NCBI GenBank assembly: GCA_903858085.1
Contig: CAIOHJ010000289.1
Coordinates: 29,325-93,324 of the forward strand
Length of the DNA stretch: 64,000 nt
Source: an uncultured Chloroflexota bacterium
GTDB lineage: Bacteria > Chloroflexota > Anaerolineae > Caldilineales > Caldilineaceae
Direction of reading: 5' to 3'
How positions within the stretch are numbered: position 1 is the first letter of the stretch; the number at the start of each line of letters is the position of its first letter. Of the stretch, positions 11,230-19,912 are shown in pieces. The position numbers were made by a program, and so were the translations under genes. Below the pieces are notes generated by a model that did not search any database, was not told the origin of the DNA, and was given only the letters and a program-made list of their open reading frames with translations.

Positions 11230-12261
11230 ATGCCAGGGTGCGAAAGGTCCAGGAACAGCGCATTGAAACCGTTGTTGCAGCCCCCTCGCAGCCCCCTCAA
11301 CCTGCTGCCAGACCCTGTCGAAACAGCACTGGAACAGCGTCTGGAGCTGGCCTACGAACAAGACCAGCCGACCGGCCATGCCAGCCTCTTTTCGCGGCGC
11401 AGGCTGCTGTGGATGGCCAGCAGCCTGCTCGGCACAGCCCTGCTGGGCACCGGCTACGCACGCTGGGTCGAACCTGCCCAGGTACAGGTGGAAGAGGTCC
11501 CGCTGCCCGTCCCCCGGCTGCCCGAACGGCTGATCGGCAAACGCATCGCCCAAATCTCAGACATCCATATCGGCGCCTATTTTACCCAGGAAGAGACAGC
11601 CGCCGCCATCCGTCTCGTCAATCAGTTGAACGTAGATCTGCTGATGCTGACCGGCGATTTTGGCACCGTGCGCGAACGGGACCGCAGCCTGCGGGCCGCA
11701 CGGCGGACAGCAGTCTTGTTGTCGTTGGTGGAGCCGCTGCGGCTGGCAACCATGCCCGTGGTGGCTGTCACCGGCAACCACGACCACTGGGGTGGGCTGG
11801 AGCCCGTCGTGCGCATGCTGAACGAAGCCGGGGCCCGGCTGCTGCGCAACGCAGCGATCCCGATCGACGATGGCCTCTGGCTGGCCGGCGTGGAAGACGT
11901 CTGGGGAGGAAGCCCGGATCTGGCCGCAGCGCTGCGCGAGGTGCCAGCCGGGACCCCTACCCTGCTGATGTCACATGCCCCCGACTATTTTGACAACGTG
12001 CTCCAGCGCAATGCCCCGATCACAGCCCAGTTCAGCGGCCATACGCACGGCGGACAGATCCGCCTGCCCAGCCCGGTGCCCGGCCCCGAAGGGCTCTACA
12101 GCTACGCGCTGGTGATTCCAGAATACGGCAAGCACTACCCAATCGGACTGCGCCGGGTAGGCGAACGCACTGTCTACACCAACCGCGGGATCGGCAGCTG
12201 GCCCATTCCTTACCGGTTCAACTGCCCACCAGAGATCACCGTTTTTACCCTGCAGCCCTGA
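11230..12261 (+). CDS. Exported calcineurin-like metallophosphoesterase (YkuE/YaeI type)
   Basis: Dimetal phosphoesterase of 343 residues. Ligand motifs are D111-x-H113 (SDIHIG), GDF with Asp143, GNHDHW with Asn183/His184, MSHAPDYF, and SGHTHGGQI near residue 275. Residues 55-78 (SRRRLLWMASSLLGTALLG) look like a twin-arginine signal/anchor placed unusually far from the N-terminus, which suggests export of the folded enzyme or membrane anchoring. Relatives remove phosphate from membrane-associated substrates such as lipid-A precursors or lipid phosphates; the substrate here is unknown. The ATG has no Shine-Dalgarno and lies in the loop of a predicted 6-bp hairpin (11224-11241). A later start nearer the arginines is possible. 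Confidence 0.85.
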   Translation: MPGCERSRNSALKPLLQPPRSPLNLLPDPVETALEQRLELAYEQDQPTGHASLFSRRRLLWMASSLLGTALLGTGYARWVEPAQVQVEEVPLPVPRLPERLIGKRIAQISDIHIGAYFTQEETAAAIRLVNQLNVDLLMLTGDFGTVRERDRSLRAARRTAVLLSLVEPLRLATMPVVAVTGNHDHWGGLEPVVRMLNEAGARLLRNAAIPIDDGLWLAGVEDVWGGSPDLAAALREVPAGTPTLLMSHAPDYFDNVLQRNAPITAQFSGHTHGGQIRLPSPVPGPEGLYSYALVIPEYGKHYPIGLRRVGERTVYTNRGIGSWPIPYRFNCPPEITVFTLQP

Positions 12262-12295
12262 AGAACGACCCGCCGTTTTGTGAGACAAACAGGCC

Positions 12296-15157
12296 ATGCA
12301 TCCCGTATCCCGCAAGACCCCTCAAACAACGCTCCCCACTGGAACCCAGCTGGCCGAGCTGGCGCAGCCAGCCTACCAGATCCCGGCAGCAGCAGCCGTT
12401 GCTGAGCTGAAGAGCGACGCCAGCCAAGGACTCAGTCAGGCCGAGGCTGCACGCCGTCTGCTGCACTTTGGCCCCAACGAGCTCGCCACCGCAGCGCCCG
12501 TGCCACACTGGCGTCGTCTGCTGGCGCAATTCTCCAACCCCCTCGTCCTGCTGCTGCTGGGCGCAACGCTGCTCTCGGTCGGGGCCTGGCTGCTGGAGGG
12601 CGCTCACGGCTTGCCCTATGAAGCACTCGCCATCGTCGCCATCGTCCTGATCAACGCCCTGATCGGCTTCTACCAGGAAGCACGCGCCGAAGCAGCTGTG
12701 GAGGCGCTCAAACAGATGGGCGCAGCCACCGCACTCGTGCTGCGCGAGGGACATCCACAGACTGTCGCTGCGCGCGAGCTGGTGCCCGGCGATATTCTGT
12801 TGGTAGAAGAGGGCAGCGCCGTCGCCGCCGACAGCCGCCTGATCCACGTCACCTCGCTGCAGATGTCTGAAGCAGCCTTGACCGGGGAGAGCCAGCCCGT
12901 CACCAAAACAGTGGCCCCCCTCGACAGCAGCACAGGTATCGGTGACCGCACCAACCAGATCTTCAGCGGCACGGTCGCCACCTTTGGCCGCGGCCGCGCC
13001 GTGGTCACCGCCACCGGCATGGCCACTGAAATCGGCCACATCGCGACCCTCATGCAGTCCACCCCCGAAGAAAAAACCCCGCTCAGCCAGGAGATCGAAG
13101 TGGTTGGACGCAACCTGGGCATCGGCGTCCTCGCAATTGCCCTGGTCGTGATCGTCACCATTCTGGTCGTCGACGGCGTGAACAGCCTGGCTGGACTTCT
13201 TGCCACCCTGCTGCTGGGGGTCTCGCTGGCAGTCGCCGCAGTGCCAGAAGGCCTGCCTACCCTGCTGACGGTGGTGCTGACACTCGGTGTGCAACGGATG
13301 GCCCGACGCAATGCCATCGTGCGCCGGTTGGCCGCAGTCGAGACCCTGGGCTCAGCATCGGTGATCTGCTCGGACAAAACCGGCACCCTGACCCGCAACG
13401 AAATGACCGTACGCACCCTGATCACCCCCAGCGGACGGGTCGATTTCAGCGGCACCGGCTATACCCCCCACGGATCTGTGCAGCTGCACGACAGCAACCA
13501 GCCGCTGGACGAAGGAGAACTGCTGGCGGAGGTGCGCCGCGCACTGCTGGGGGGGGCACTGGCCAACAACGCCCTGCTGGAACAACAAAACGGACGCTGG
13601 ACCATCCAGGGGGATCCGACCGAGGCAGCCCTGCTCGTCGCCGCGCACAAAGTGGGCCTGGAGCGCACAGAGCTGGAACGCCGTTTCAGCCGGGTCGGCG
13701 AGGTCCCCTTTTCCTCAGAACGCAAATTGATGAGCACTGTGCAGAGCGACCTCGACCAGCAAGACACCCTGGCGATCGTCGCCAAGGGAGCCCCCGACAT
13801 TCTGCTGGCACGCTGTACCTACGAACAGAGAGGCGAGGCCCTCCTCCCGCTGAACGAGGAGAGACGCCGCACCCTGCTGGCCCAGATCGAAGAGTTGGCG
13901 GGCGCAGCCCTGCGCACCCTCGGCCTCGCCTACCGCCGGATCCCTCAGGCCGAGTACAGCGCCGCAGGGGAGGAACTCGAACAAGAACTGGTCTTCACCG
14001 GTGTCGTCGGCATCCTCGACCCACCGCGGCCAGAGGCCCGCCCCGCCGTCGCGACCGCCCAGCGCGCCGGAATCCGGGTCATCATGATCACAGGCGACCA
14101 CCCCGTCACTGCAGCCACCATCGCCGCAGAACTGGGAATCGTCCCCCCAGCCACGCCGGCCATCCCTGGCAGCCAGTTGGAAACGCTGAACGACCGCCAA
14201 TTGGTAGAAACAGTGCGTCTCCATTCGGTCTACGCGCGCGTCAGCCCAGAGCACAAACTGCGCATCATCCAGGCCTTGCGTGCCGACGGCCATACAGTCG
14301 CAATGACCGGGGATGGGGTCAACGATGCCCCTGCACTCAAACAGGCCGACATCGGCGTGGCCATGGGAATCGCCGGCACCGACGTCTCCAAAGAAGCCGC
14401 CGACATGATCCTCACCGACGACAATTTTGCCACCATCGTGGCCGCCATCGAAGAAGGACGCTCAATCTTCGACAATATTCGCAAATTTTTGCGCTACCTG
14501 ATCTCCTCCAACATCGGCGAGGTGTTGACCATGTTTCTGGGGGTCGTGCTGGCAGGCACCATCGGGCTGGTCTCCGACGAGACAGAGTACTTCATCGTCC
14601 CACTGCTGGCTGCCCAGATCCTCTGGATCAATCTGCTGACCGACGCAGCACCAGCCCTGGCGCTGGGAGTCGACCCGGTCGACCCAGCTGTCATGCGGCG
14701 GGCCCCGCGCCCGCGAACGAGCGGGGTGCTCACCCGATCCATGTGGTTGGGCTTTGGGCTGACCGGGCTGACCATGGCGCTGGTCACCCTGGCCGTCCTG
14801 GACCTTGCGCTGCCCGGCGGTTTGTTTCCAGGCACGCACGATATGGTCCATGCCCGTACCCTGGCCTTTACCACCCTCGTCTTTTGCCAGCTCTTCAACG
14901 TCTTCAACGCCCGCTCCGACGAAACCAGCGCCCTCCACCACCTTTTCTCAAACCGACTGCTCTGGGCTGCAGTCGGTCTGTCAGCGCTGCTGCAAGCCGC
15001 TGTTGTCTACCTGCCAGCACTGAACAGGCCCTTCGGGACAACCCCCCTCCAAGTCGAAGAGTGGCTGCTCTGTATTGGAATGGCCAGCCTGGTGCTCTGG
15101 ATTCATGAGGCCAAAAAGTGGGTTGGCCGCCTGCTCCGTGCCAGCCAAAAAAGCTGA
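12296..15157 (+). CDS. P2-type cation-transporting ATPase (probably Ca2+)
   Basis: Membrane pump of 953 residues. The N-terminal cation ATPase domain covers residues ~15-90, followed by two transmembrane helices. The actuator domain carries TGES at 196-199, and M4 contains the VAAVPEGLPTL coupling motif. The phosphorylated Asp360 lies in SDKTGTLT, and MTGDGVNDAPALK places the hinge aspartate at 673. Six C-terminal transmembrane helices follow. PEGLP plus the N- and C-terminal cation ATPase domains point to the SERCA/PMR1-like P2A group; Na+ or Mn2+ cannot be excluded. The start 35 bp after the phosphoesterase is consistent with one transcript, though no strong ribosome binding site is seen. 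Confidence 0.93.
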   Translation: MHPVSRKTPQTTLPTGTQLAELAQPAYQIPAAAAVAELKSDASQGLSQAEAARRLLHFGPNELATAAPVPHWRRLLAQFSNPLVLLLLGATLLSVGAWLLEGAHGLPYEALAIVAIVLINALIGFYQEARAEAAVEALKQMGAATALVLREGHPQTVAARELVPGDILLVEEGSAVAADSRLIHVTSLQMSEAALTGESQPVTKTVAPLDSSTGIGDRTNQIFSGTVATFGRGRAVVTATGMATEIGHIATLMQSTPEEKTPLSQEIEVVGRNLGIGVLAIALVVIVTILVVDGVNSLAGLLATLLLGVSLAVAAVPEGLPTLLTVVLTLGVQRMARRNAIVRRLAAVETLGSASVICSDKTGTLTRNEMTVRTLITPSGRVDFSGTGYTPHGSVQLHDSNQPLDEGELLAEVRRALLGGALANNALLEQQNGRWTIQGDPTEAALLVAAHKVGLERTELERRFSRVGEVPFSSERKLMSTVQSDLDQQDTLAIVAKGAPDILLARCTYEQRGEALLPLNEERRRTLLAQIEELAGAALRTLGLAYRRIPQAEYSAAGEELEQELVFTGVVGILDPPRPEARPAVATAQRAGIRVIMITGDHPVTAATIAAELGIVPPATPAIPGSQLETLNDRQLVETVRLHSVYARVSPEHKLRIIQALRADGHTVAMTGDGVNDAPALKQADIGVAMGIAGTDVSKEAADMILTDDNFATIVAAIEEGRSIFDNIRKFLRYLISSNIGEVLTMFLGVVLAGTIGLVSDETEYFIVPLLAAQILWINLLTDAAPALALGVDPVDPAVMRRAPRPRTSGVLTRSMWLGFGLTGLTMALVTLAVLDLALPGGLFPGTHDMVHARTLAFTTLVFCQLFNVFNARSDETSALHHLFSNRLLWAAVGLSALLQAAVVYLPALNRPFGTTPLQVEEWLLCIGMASLVLWIHEAKKWVGRLLRASQKS

Positions 15158-15251
15158 GCGTCCATTACCCCAAGGCTGACGCTGCTGGGATGGAACCCCA
15201 CACGGCTGGTCTCTCACTCGCAATAAATATCAAAGTGCTGTGGGTGCGCTG

Positions 15252-16442
15252 CTAAGGGATTGTCAGGGACTGCCCCGGCTGCAACAAACTCTGCTCGTCC
15301 AGCCCGTTGACCCGCAACATTTCCTGCCAGTCCACCCCATGCCGGAGCGCAATGGCGAAGACTGTGTCCCCCGTCTGGACCCGGTAGGTGCGTTGCAGGG
15401 TCGGTGCGGTCGGCGCAGCCGGCACCTCGGCAGAACCCACAGCCTTCGGGATCGCCAACAGCTGGCCGATCTGCAGATAACTCTGGTCGTCCAGGTTGTT
15501 GCTGAGGTAAAGGTCTTGCAAGCCGATGCCGTGGCTGAGCGCGATCGCCAACGCAGTATCGCCGGCACGCACCGTATATTTTTGCATCTGGGCAGAGGGC
15601 GTCGCCCCGAGCGCAGCAGCTGCACTGCCGGCCGACGGGTCACTCTCGGACGGGTCGCTCTCGGACGGGTCGCTCTCGGACGGGTCGCTCTCGGACGGGT
15701 CGCTCTCGGACGGGTCGTCCGCAGGGGAGATCGCCTCCTCGATCGAAGGGAGGTGCAAAACCTGCCCGATGCTCAAAATATCCTGCTCCTGAAGCGCATT
15801 GGCCAGGGCAATGTCCTGCCAATCCAGGCCGTGCCGTATCGCAATGGCGAGCAGGGTGTCGCCTGGCTGGACCGTATACGCCAGCCCCCCTTCTGGCAGG
15901 GGTTGCGGCGCTGCAGAGACGCGTGCAGGCTGGCTGGCAACGTGGCCTGGCACCCCTCCGTCTCGGTTGCCAAAATCGGTGACAAAAATGTACATTCCCC
16001 CGGGTGTCCACCCAGCCCCCACCCCGATGTCATCCCAGTGGGTTCCCAAAATGTTGACCCGGTGGATCCAGTCGTTCATCCACCAGACAATGGCACGCTC
16101 GGGCGCACCGACCGCAACCCAATTTTCGCTGACAGCGCTGCTCGGATAGCCAGCGCGCGCCGCTCGCTGATAAATGTTGCTGCCGTCACTGCCGTAATGG
16201 CCCCAACGACCGCTGGCGATGACATCGTCGACATGCCGCTGGGCAGCCTCGGTCAGCGCCGCATTGAGCGCCAGCGGAGGCAGGCCATGGTCGCCGCGCG
16301 CACGGTTGACATCGTCCAAAATCTGCTGGGCAACGGTGCCGAGCACAGGGCCCTCCTGCGCTGAAACTGGTGACGGCCAGCAGAGCAGTGCGACGACCCC
16401 CAACAAAATGTATCCCCAAAACGAACGCACAAAACTTTGCAT
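15252..16442 (-). CDS. Secreted CAP-domain protein with three LysM repeats
   Basis: Secreted wall-binding protein of 396 residues. A Sec signal peptide occupies residues 1-28 and ends PSPVSA. A CAP/SCP domain (about 36-160) contains QRHVDDVIASGRWGHYG, SENWVA and THWDDIGVG, which are the usual CAP histidine/glutamate positions. LysM repeats start at about 187, 285 and 353 (YTVQPGDT, YTVRAGDT, YRVQTGDT). Between LysM 1 and 2 lies a flexible linker of SDPSE pentapeptide repeats, encoded by a perfect 15-bp tandem repeat. The upstream in-frame extension to 16589 is rejected because it would bury the signal peptide. Role inferred: peptidoglycan-attached extracellular protein. Confidence 0.88.
   Translation of the reverse strand: MQSFVRSFWGYILLGVVALLCWPSPVSAQEGPVLGTVAQQILDDVNRARGDHGLPPLALNAALTEAAQRHVDDVIASGRWGHYGSDGSNIYQRAARAGYPSSAVSENWVAVGAPERAIVWWMNDWIHRVNILGTHWDDIGVGAGWTPGGMYIFVTDFGNRDGGVPGHVASQPARVSAAPQPLPEGGLAYTVQPGDTLLAIAIRHGLDWQDIALANALQEQDILSIGQVLHLPSIEEAISPADDPSESDPSESDPSESDPSESDPSESDPSAGSAAAALGATPSAQMQKYTVRAGDTALAIALSHGIGLQDLYLSNNLDDQSYLQIGQLLAIPKAVGSAEVPAAPTAPTLQRTYRVQTGDTVFAIALRHGVDWQEMLRVNGLDEQSLLQPGQSLTIP
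15643..15717. repeat. 15-bp tandem repeat, five perfect copies, coding
   Basis: CTCTCGGACGGGTCG is repeated five times without a mismatch, with partial degenerate copies on both sides. It is in frame in the CAP/LysM gene (minus strand) and encodes the SDPSE linker. Perfect identity implies recent slippage or strong homogenisation, so copy number is likely to vary between strains. Confidence 0.97.
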
Positions 16443-16590
16443 AGAGTTCTGGGAGCATACCAAAGGTGTCACCGACACGCAAATCTGAGGCACACCACAA
16501 AACCAGGGGATGGAGCAGCCAACGGGTTCAAGCAGAGATTGCATCAATTCGCACTTGTGTTTATGCTGTAGCAGTACATTTGAATCCAAC

Positions 16591-16596
16591 TATACT
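16591..16596 (+). promoter_or_regulatory. Putative -10 box for the PLP-enzyme/ABC/LicD block
   Basis: TATACT lies 37 bp before GTG 16634 in a locally AT-rich stretch. No convincing -35 is seen. The predicted start near 16603 gives a ~31-nt leader carrying AAGGAG at 16619-16624. It is the only good promoter candidate before the seven-gene run. Confidence 0.4.
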
Positions 16597-16633
16597 GGCC
16601 GGTCGGCCAGATGACTGTAAAGGAGAATTTTTC

Positions 16634-18025
16634 GTGTCGCGTCCGATCATTCCTGGCCCTACCTATGCTGAGATGCGCAACCCCATGCTGCTGTCTGCCG
16701 AGCTGCGCGAGCAGGCAAACGCTGCACGCACAACCGAACTGGATCCCCGCAATCTGTTCAATATCAACTGGAAAAATACCGGCGACGAAGTCGAAAAAAT
16801 CGTCCTCCCCAAGGAGCTGACCGGCGTCGCTGCCAATATTGTCGTGCTGAGTGGACGGACCTTCCCCAGCGGCAGCATGAAGGTCGGGCCAGCCTACGCG
16901 ACACTGGCTGAACACGAAGCCCTCGAACATCTGCGCCCGGGCGACCGCACCGTGATCGGACCCAGCACCGGCAATTTCGGGATCGGAACCGCCTACGTCA
17001 GCCTGCTCAAAGGCTACCAGGCGATCGTCGTGATGCCAGACAATATGAGCAAAGAACGGTACGAGCGCATTCGCAAATACAAGGGCGAATTGGACCTCAC
17101 ACCCGGCACCGAATCCGATGTCATCCTGACCCTGGAACGCACACACAGCGCCTACGTCAGCAAACCAGAGCAGTTTGTGACCCTGGCCCAGTTCGAGCTG
17201 CTGCCCAATTATCGCTTTCATCGCCATGTGACCGGCAAGGCAGCGCTCGATGCCGTCAAAGGAATCGGCAACGGACGGATTGCTGCCTTCACCAGCGCGC
17301 CAGGCAGCGCCGGCACCCTGGCTGCCGGCGACGCCATCAAGGCCATCTACCCAGACGCCAAAATTGTGGCGCTGGAACCGCGTGAGTGCAGCACCCTCTA
17401 CGACGGCGGACAGGGACAACACCGCATCGAAGGGATCGGCGACAAAATGGTCACCCTGATCCACAATGTCTACAACAGCGACTTGCTGATGTTGATCCAC
17501 GACGAAGAAACCGTGCGCGGCATGGAAGTCATGCAGAACGGCACCCATATCCTGGTCGACCGGCTGGGCGTCCCCAGCGCCGTTGCCTGCCATCTGTACG
17601 GACGTTTTGGACCGAGCTGCATCTGCAATATCGTCGGCGCCATCAAAACCGCCAAATATCTGGGGCTTGGCCCAGAAGACAATGTTGTCACCGTGGCCAC
17701 CGACTCCTATGACCGCTACCCCTCGGTCAGCGAGCTGCTCTACACACGCAACGGCGGCCGCCCCAGCGACGACCAGCTGGAAATGTGGGCCAAAAGCGTC
17801 TTTCTCGGTGCCAGCCTTGGCGAAATCGTCGACCTCACACAAAATGGACAACAGGCCCGCCTGCAACGCATGAAAGCTGACCTGTGGACTCGCTTTGGCT
17901 ACAGCGCCGACTACATCCGCAACATGGCCGACCAGGATTTCTGGGACACAGAATATGCCAGAATCCGCGAGATCGACCCCGTGATCGCCCAGGTGCGCGC
18001 CCGTGAAACGGCAACAACGATCTGA
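16634..18025 (+). CDS. Fold-type II PLP-dependent lyase/synthase, cysteine-synthase-like
   Basis: PLP enzyme of 463 residues in the cysteine synthase/threonine dehydratase fold. The Schiff-base lysine is most likely Lys83 in SGSMKVGPA, at the place of the SVKDR lysine in cysteine synthases. The substrate loop STGNFGIG starts at Ser111. A glycine-rich phosphate loop is seen in TSAPGSAGTLAAGDAI. It is longer than ordinary cysteine synthase by ~140 C-terminal residues that hold no second domain I recognise. GTG 16634 is chosen because AAGGAG lies 9 nt upstream. It is the first gene of a co-directional run with an ABC exporter and a LicC/LicD pair; its exact substrate cannot be read from sequence. 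Confidence 0.8.
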   Translation: MSRPIIPGPTYAEMRNPMLLSAELREQANAARTTELDPRNLFNINWKNTGDEVEKIVLPKELTGVAANIVVLSGRTFPSGSMKVGPAYATLAEHEALEHLRPGDRTVIGPSTGNFGIGTAYVSLLKGYQAIVVMPDNMSKERYERIRKYKGELDLTPGTESDVILTLERTHSAYVSKPEQFVTLAQFELLPNYRFHRHVTGKAALDAVKGIGNGRIAAFTSAPGSAGTLAAGDAIKAIYPDAKIVALEPRECSTLYDGGQGQHRIEGIGDKMVTLIHNVYNSDLLMLIHDEETVRGMEVMQNGTHILVDRLGVPSAVACHLYGRFGPSCICNIVGAIKTAKYLGLGPEDNVVTVATDSYDRYPSVSELLYTRNGGRPSDDQLEMWAKSVFLGASLGEIVDLTQNGQQARLQRMKADLWTRFGYSADYIRNMADQDFWDTEYARIREIDPVIAQVRARETATTI

Positions 18026-18059
18026 CCAGGTCAAAAAACCCAGCCAGCAAGCCCACCGT

Positions 18060-18737
18060 ATGGAGCCACTGATCCAGTTGACCAACGTCACAAAACGCTA
18101 CCAGAGTGGGACGCAGACAGTCACTGCGCTCCAGTCATGCTCGCTGTCGATCCATGCCGGAGAGTTCATCTGCATCACCGGCCGGTCCGGCAGCGGCAAA
18201 TCGACCCTCATCAACCTGATGGGTGGGTTGGACCGTGCCACCAGCGGGCAGGTCTGTGTAGGCGGCATGGACCTGGGACGCCTGCATGAAGACGAACTGG
18301 CCCGCTGGCGACGCACCCAGGTCGGGGTGCTCTTCCAATTCTTTCACCTGCTCCCCAGCCTCACTGCGTTGGAAAACGTGCTCTTCCCAATGACGCTGGG
18401 CCCTTTGCGCGGATCGGCCGCCCGCCAGGCACATGCCCGGGCCCTGCTGGCCGCCGTCGGGCTGACAGAGCAGGCCCACGCATTTCCTTCCGAACTTTCC
18501 GGCGGCCAACAGCAACGAGTGGCACTGGCACGGGCATTGGCCAATACACCGCCGCTGCTGCTGGCCGACGAACCGACCGGCAACCTGGACTCAACCACGG
18601 CCGCCGACATCCAACAACTCTTTGCCACCACTGCCCAACAAGGCAGTACCGTCGTGCTGGCAACACACGATCCCGACCTGGTCCAACATGCCAGCCGCGT
18701 CTTGACCCTGGCCGATGGCCAGATCGCTGCTGGCTAG
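18060..18737 (+). CDS. ABC transporter ATP-binding protein, LolD/MacB type
   Basis: Nucleotide-binding subunit of 225 residues. Walker A is GRSGSGKST with Lys47, followed by the signature LSGGQQQRVALARAL, Walker B LLLADEPTGNLD and H-loop VLATHD. The D-loop DEPTGNLDS and overall length are typical of the LolD/MacB/FtsE class, which pairs with FtsX-type permeases; one lies two genes downstream at 19913. ATG 18060 starts directly before the conserved MEPLIQLTNVTKRY; a GTG at 18003 overlapping the previous gene is possible. It probably energises the neighbouring permease rather than transporting a soluble solute. Confidence 0.92.
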   Translation: MEPLIQLTNVTKRYQSGTQTVTALQSCSLSIHAGEFICITGRSGSGKSTLINLMGGLDRATSGQVCVGGMDLGRLHEDELARWRRTQVGVLFQFFHLLPSLTALENVLFPMTLGPLRGSAARQAHARALLAAVGLTEQAHAFPSELSGGQQQRVALARALANTPPLLLADEPTGNLDSTTAADIQQLFATTAQQGSTVVLATHDPDLVQHASRVLTLADGQIAAG

Positions 18738-18814
18738 AACCAGATGCCTTCAGCAGTTCCTACACGCCGCCAAGGATTCCCAATCGCTCTGCCCATCACC
18801 GCCAAGGAGCTACA

Positions 18815-19879
18815 ATGAACGACCACCATGACCCGCCTGCATCCGAAGAGACCCCAGCCCCCCCCTCACCCGCCCGCCGGCGCCTGCTGCTGATGCTGGC
18901 GGCCACCGGCAGCGCAGCAGCAGCAGAACTCCTGTTGCCAGCCGAGTGGATGGCCCCGCTGCTCAGGATCGGTGTGCTGCCTGTCCATGCCCAAGGGAGC
19001 GACCTCCCCCCCACAGAAACCCCCACAGCACCCCCCACAGCAACCCCCACTCCTATCCCCCCCTGGATCCCCCAGAACAGCGGCACGTCAGCCGCACTCC
19101 ACAGCCTTTGGGGAACAGAGGCCAACAACATCTGGGCTGTGGGCGACGCCGGCACCACCCTCCAGTGGAACGGCACAGATTGGTCCCCCCAGCCCAACAA
19201 CATCGCCGCTGCACTCCACAGCCTCTGGGGGACAGACACGAACAACATCTGGGCTGTGGGCGACACCGGCGCCACCCTCCAGTGGAACGGCACAGACTGG
19301 TCCCCCCAGCCCAACAATATCTCGGAAACGCTCCACGCCCTCTGGGGAACAGAAGTCAACAACGTCTGGGCCACGGGCACCAACGGCATCTTTCTCCAGT
19401 GGGACGGCACCGCCTGGACCCCCCGCTCCAGCAGCACCCAGGAAACCCTCCACGCCCTCTGGGGAACCGAGGCCAACAACGTCTGGGCCGCAGGCACCAA
19501 CGGCACCCTTCTCCAGTGGAACGGCACAGACTGGTCCCCCCGCCCCAGCAGCACCCAGGAAACCCTCCACGCCCTCTGGGGGACAGGAGCCAACAACATC
19601 TGGGCCGCAGGGACCAACGGCACCCTTCTCCAGTGGGACGGCACCGCCTGGACCCCCCGCCCCAGCAGCACCCAGGAAACGCTCCACGCCCTCTGGGGGA
19701 CAGAAGCCAACAACATCTGGGCTGCAGGCACCAACGGCACCCTTCTCCAGTGGGATGGCATCGCCTGGAGCTCCCGCCCCAGCGGCACCCAGGAAACGCT
19801 CCATGCCCTCTGGGGGACAGACACCAACAACGTCTGGGCCGCAGGCGCCAACGGCACCCTCCTCCGACGGGCTCCCTGA
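18815..19879 (+). CDS. Tat-like exported seven-blade beta-propeller protein of near-identical repeats
   Basis: Protein of 354 residues. A twin-arginine-like signal (ARRRLLLMLAATG) and a cleavage site near VHAQG are followed by a short Thr/Pro linker. Then come seven 39-residue repeats, each beginning LH(S/A)LWGT and containing N-N-(I/V)-W-A-x-G, GTxLQW(N/D)G and W(S/T)PxP. The last repeat stops after GTLLRR, while the residues before repeat 1 (WIPQNSGTS) match the missing strand. This is the arrangement expected for a closed seven-bladed propeller with a Velcro strand. AAGGAG precedes the ATG. It sits between the ABC ATPase and its permease, so it may be a periplasm-side partner or cargo. Confidence 0.85.
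   Translation: MNDHHDPPASEETPAPPSPARRRLLLMLAATGSAAAAELLLPAEWMAPLLRIGVLPVHAQGSDLPPTETPTAPPTATPTPIPPWIPQNSGTSAALHSLWGTEANNIWAVGDAGTTLQWNGTDWSPQPNNIAAALHSLWGTDTNNIWAVGDTGATLQWNGTDWSPQPNNISETLHALWGTEVNNVWATGTNGIFLQWDGTAWTPRSSSTQETLHALWGTEANNVWAAGTNGTLLQWNGTDWSPRPSSTQETLHALWGTGANNIWAAGTNGTLLQWDGTAWTPRPSSTQETLHALWGTEANNIWAAGTNGTLLQWDGIAWSSRPSGTQETLHALWGTDTNNVWAAGANGTLLRRAP
19097..19879 (+). repeat. 117-bp tandem coding repeat, seven units
   Basis: Units begin at 19097, 19214, 19331, 19448, 19565, 19682 and 19799, exactly 117 bp apart, each opening with CTCCA(C/T). The last unit is partial. Units 3-7 are more alike than units 1-2, which suggests recent amplification of the middle and C-terminal blades. 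Confidence 0.97.
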
Positions 19880-19912
19880 ACCTGCCGAAGAAATGAAAAT
19901 GGACGTGCGGCG

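Noticed and set aside
15158..15251. Terminator between convergent ATPase and CAP genes
   Set aside because: Only a 6-bp AGCGTC/GACGCT pairing without a T run was found, which is too weak to call.
15643..15717. Possible CRISPR-like array
   Set aside because: Units are contiguous 15-mers without spacers and encode a peptide repeat in frame.
19097..19879. Possible non-coding satellite or CRISPR
   Set aside because: The repeats are in one long frame with a signal peptide and a regular propeller pattern.
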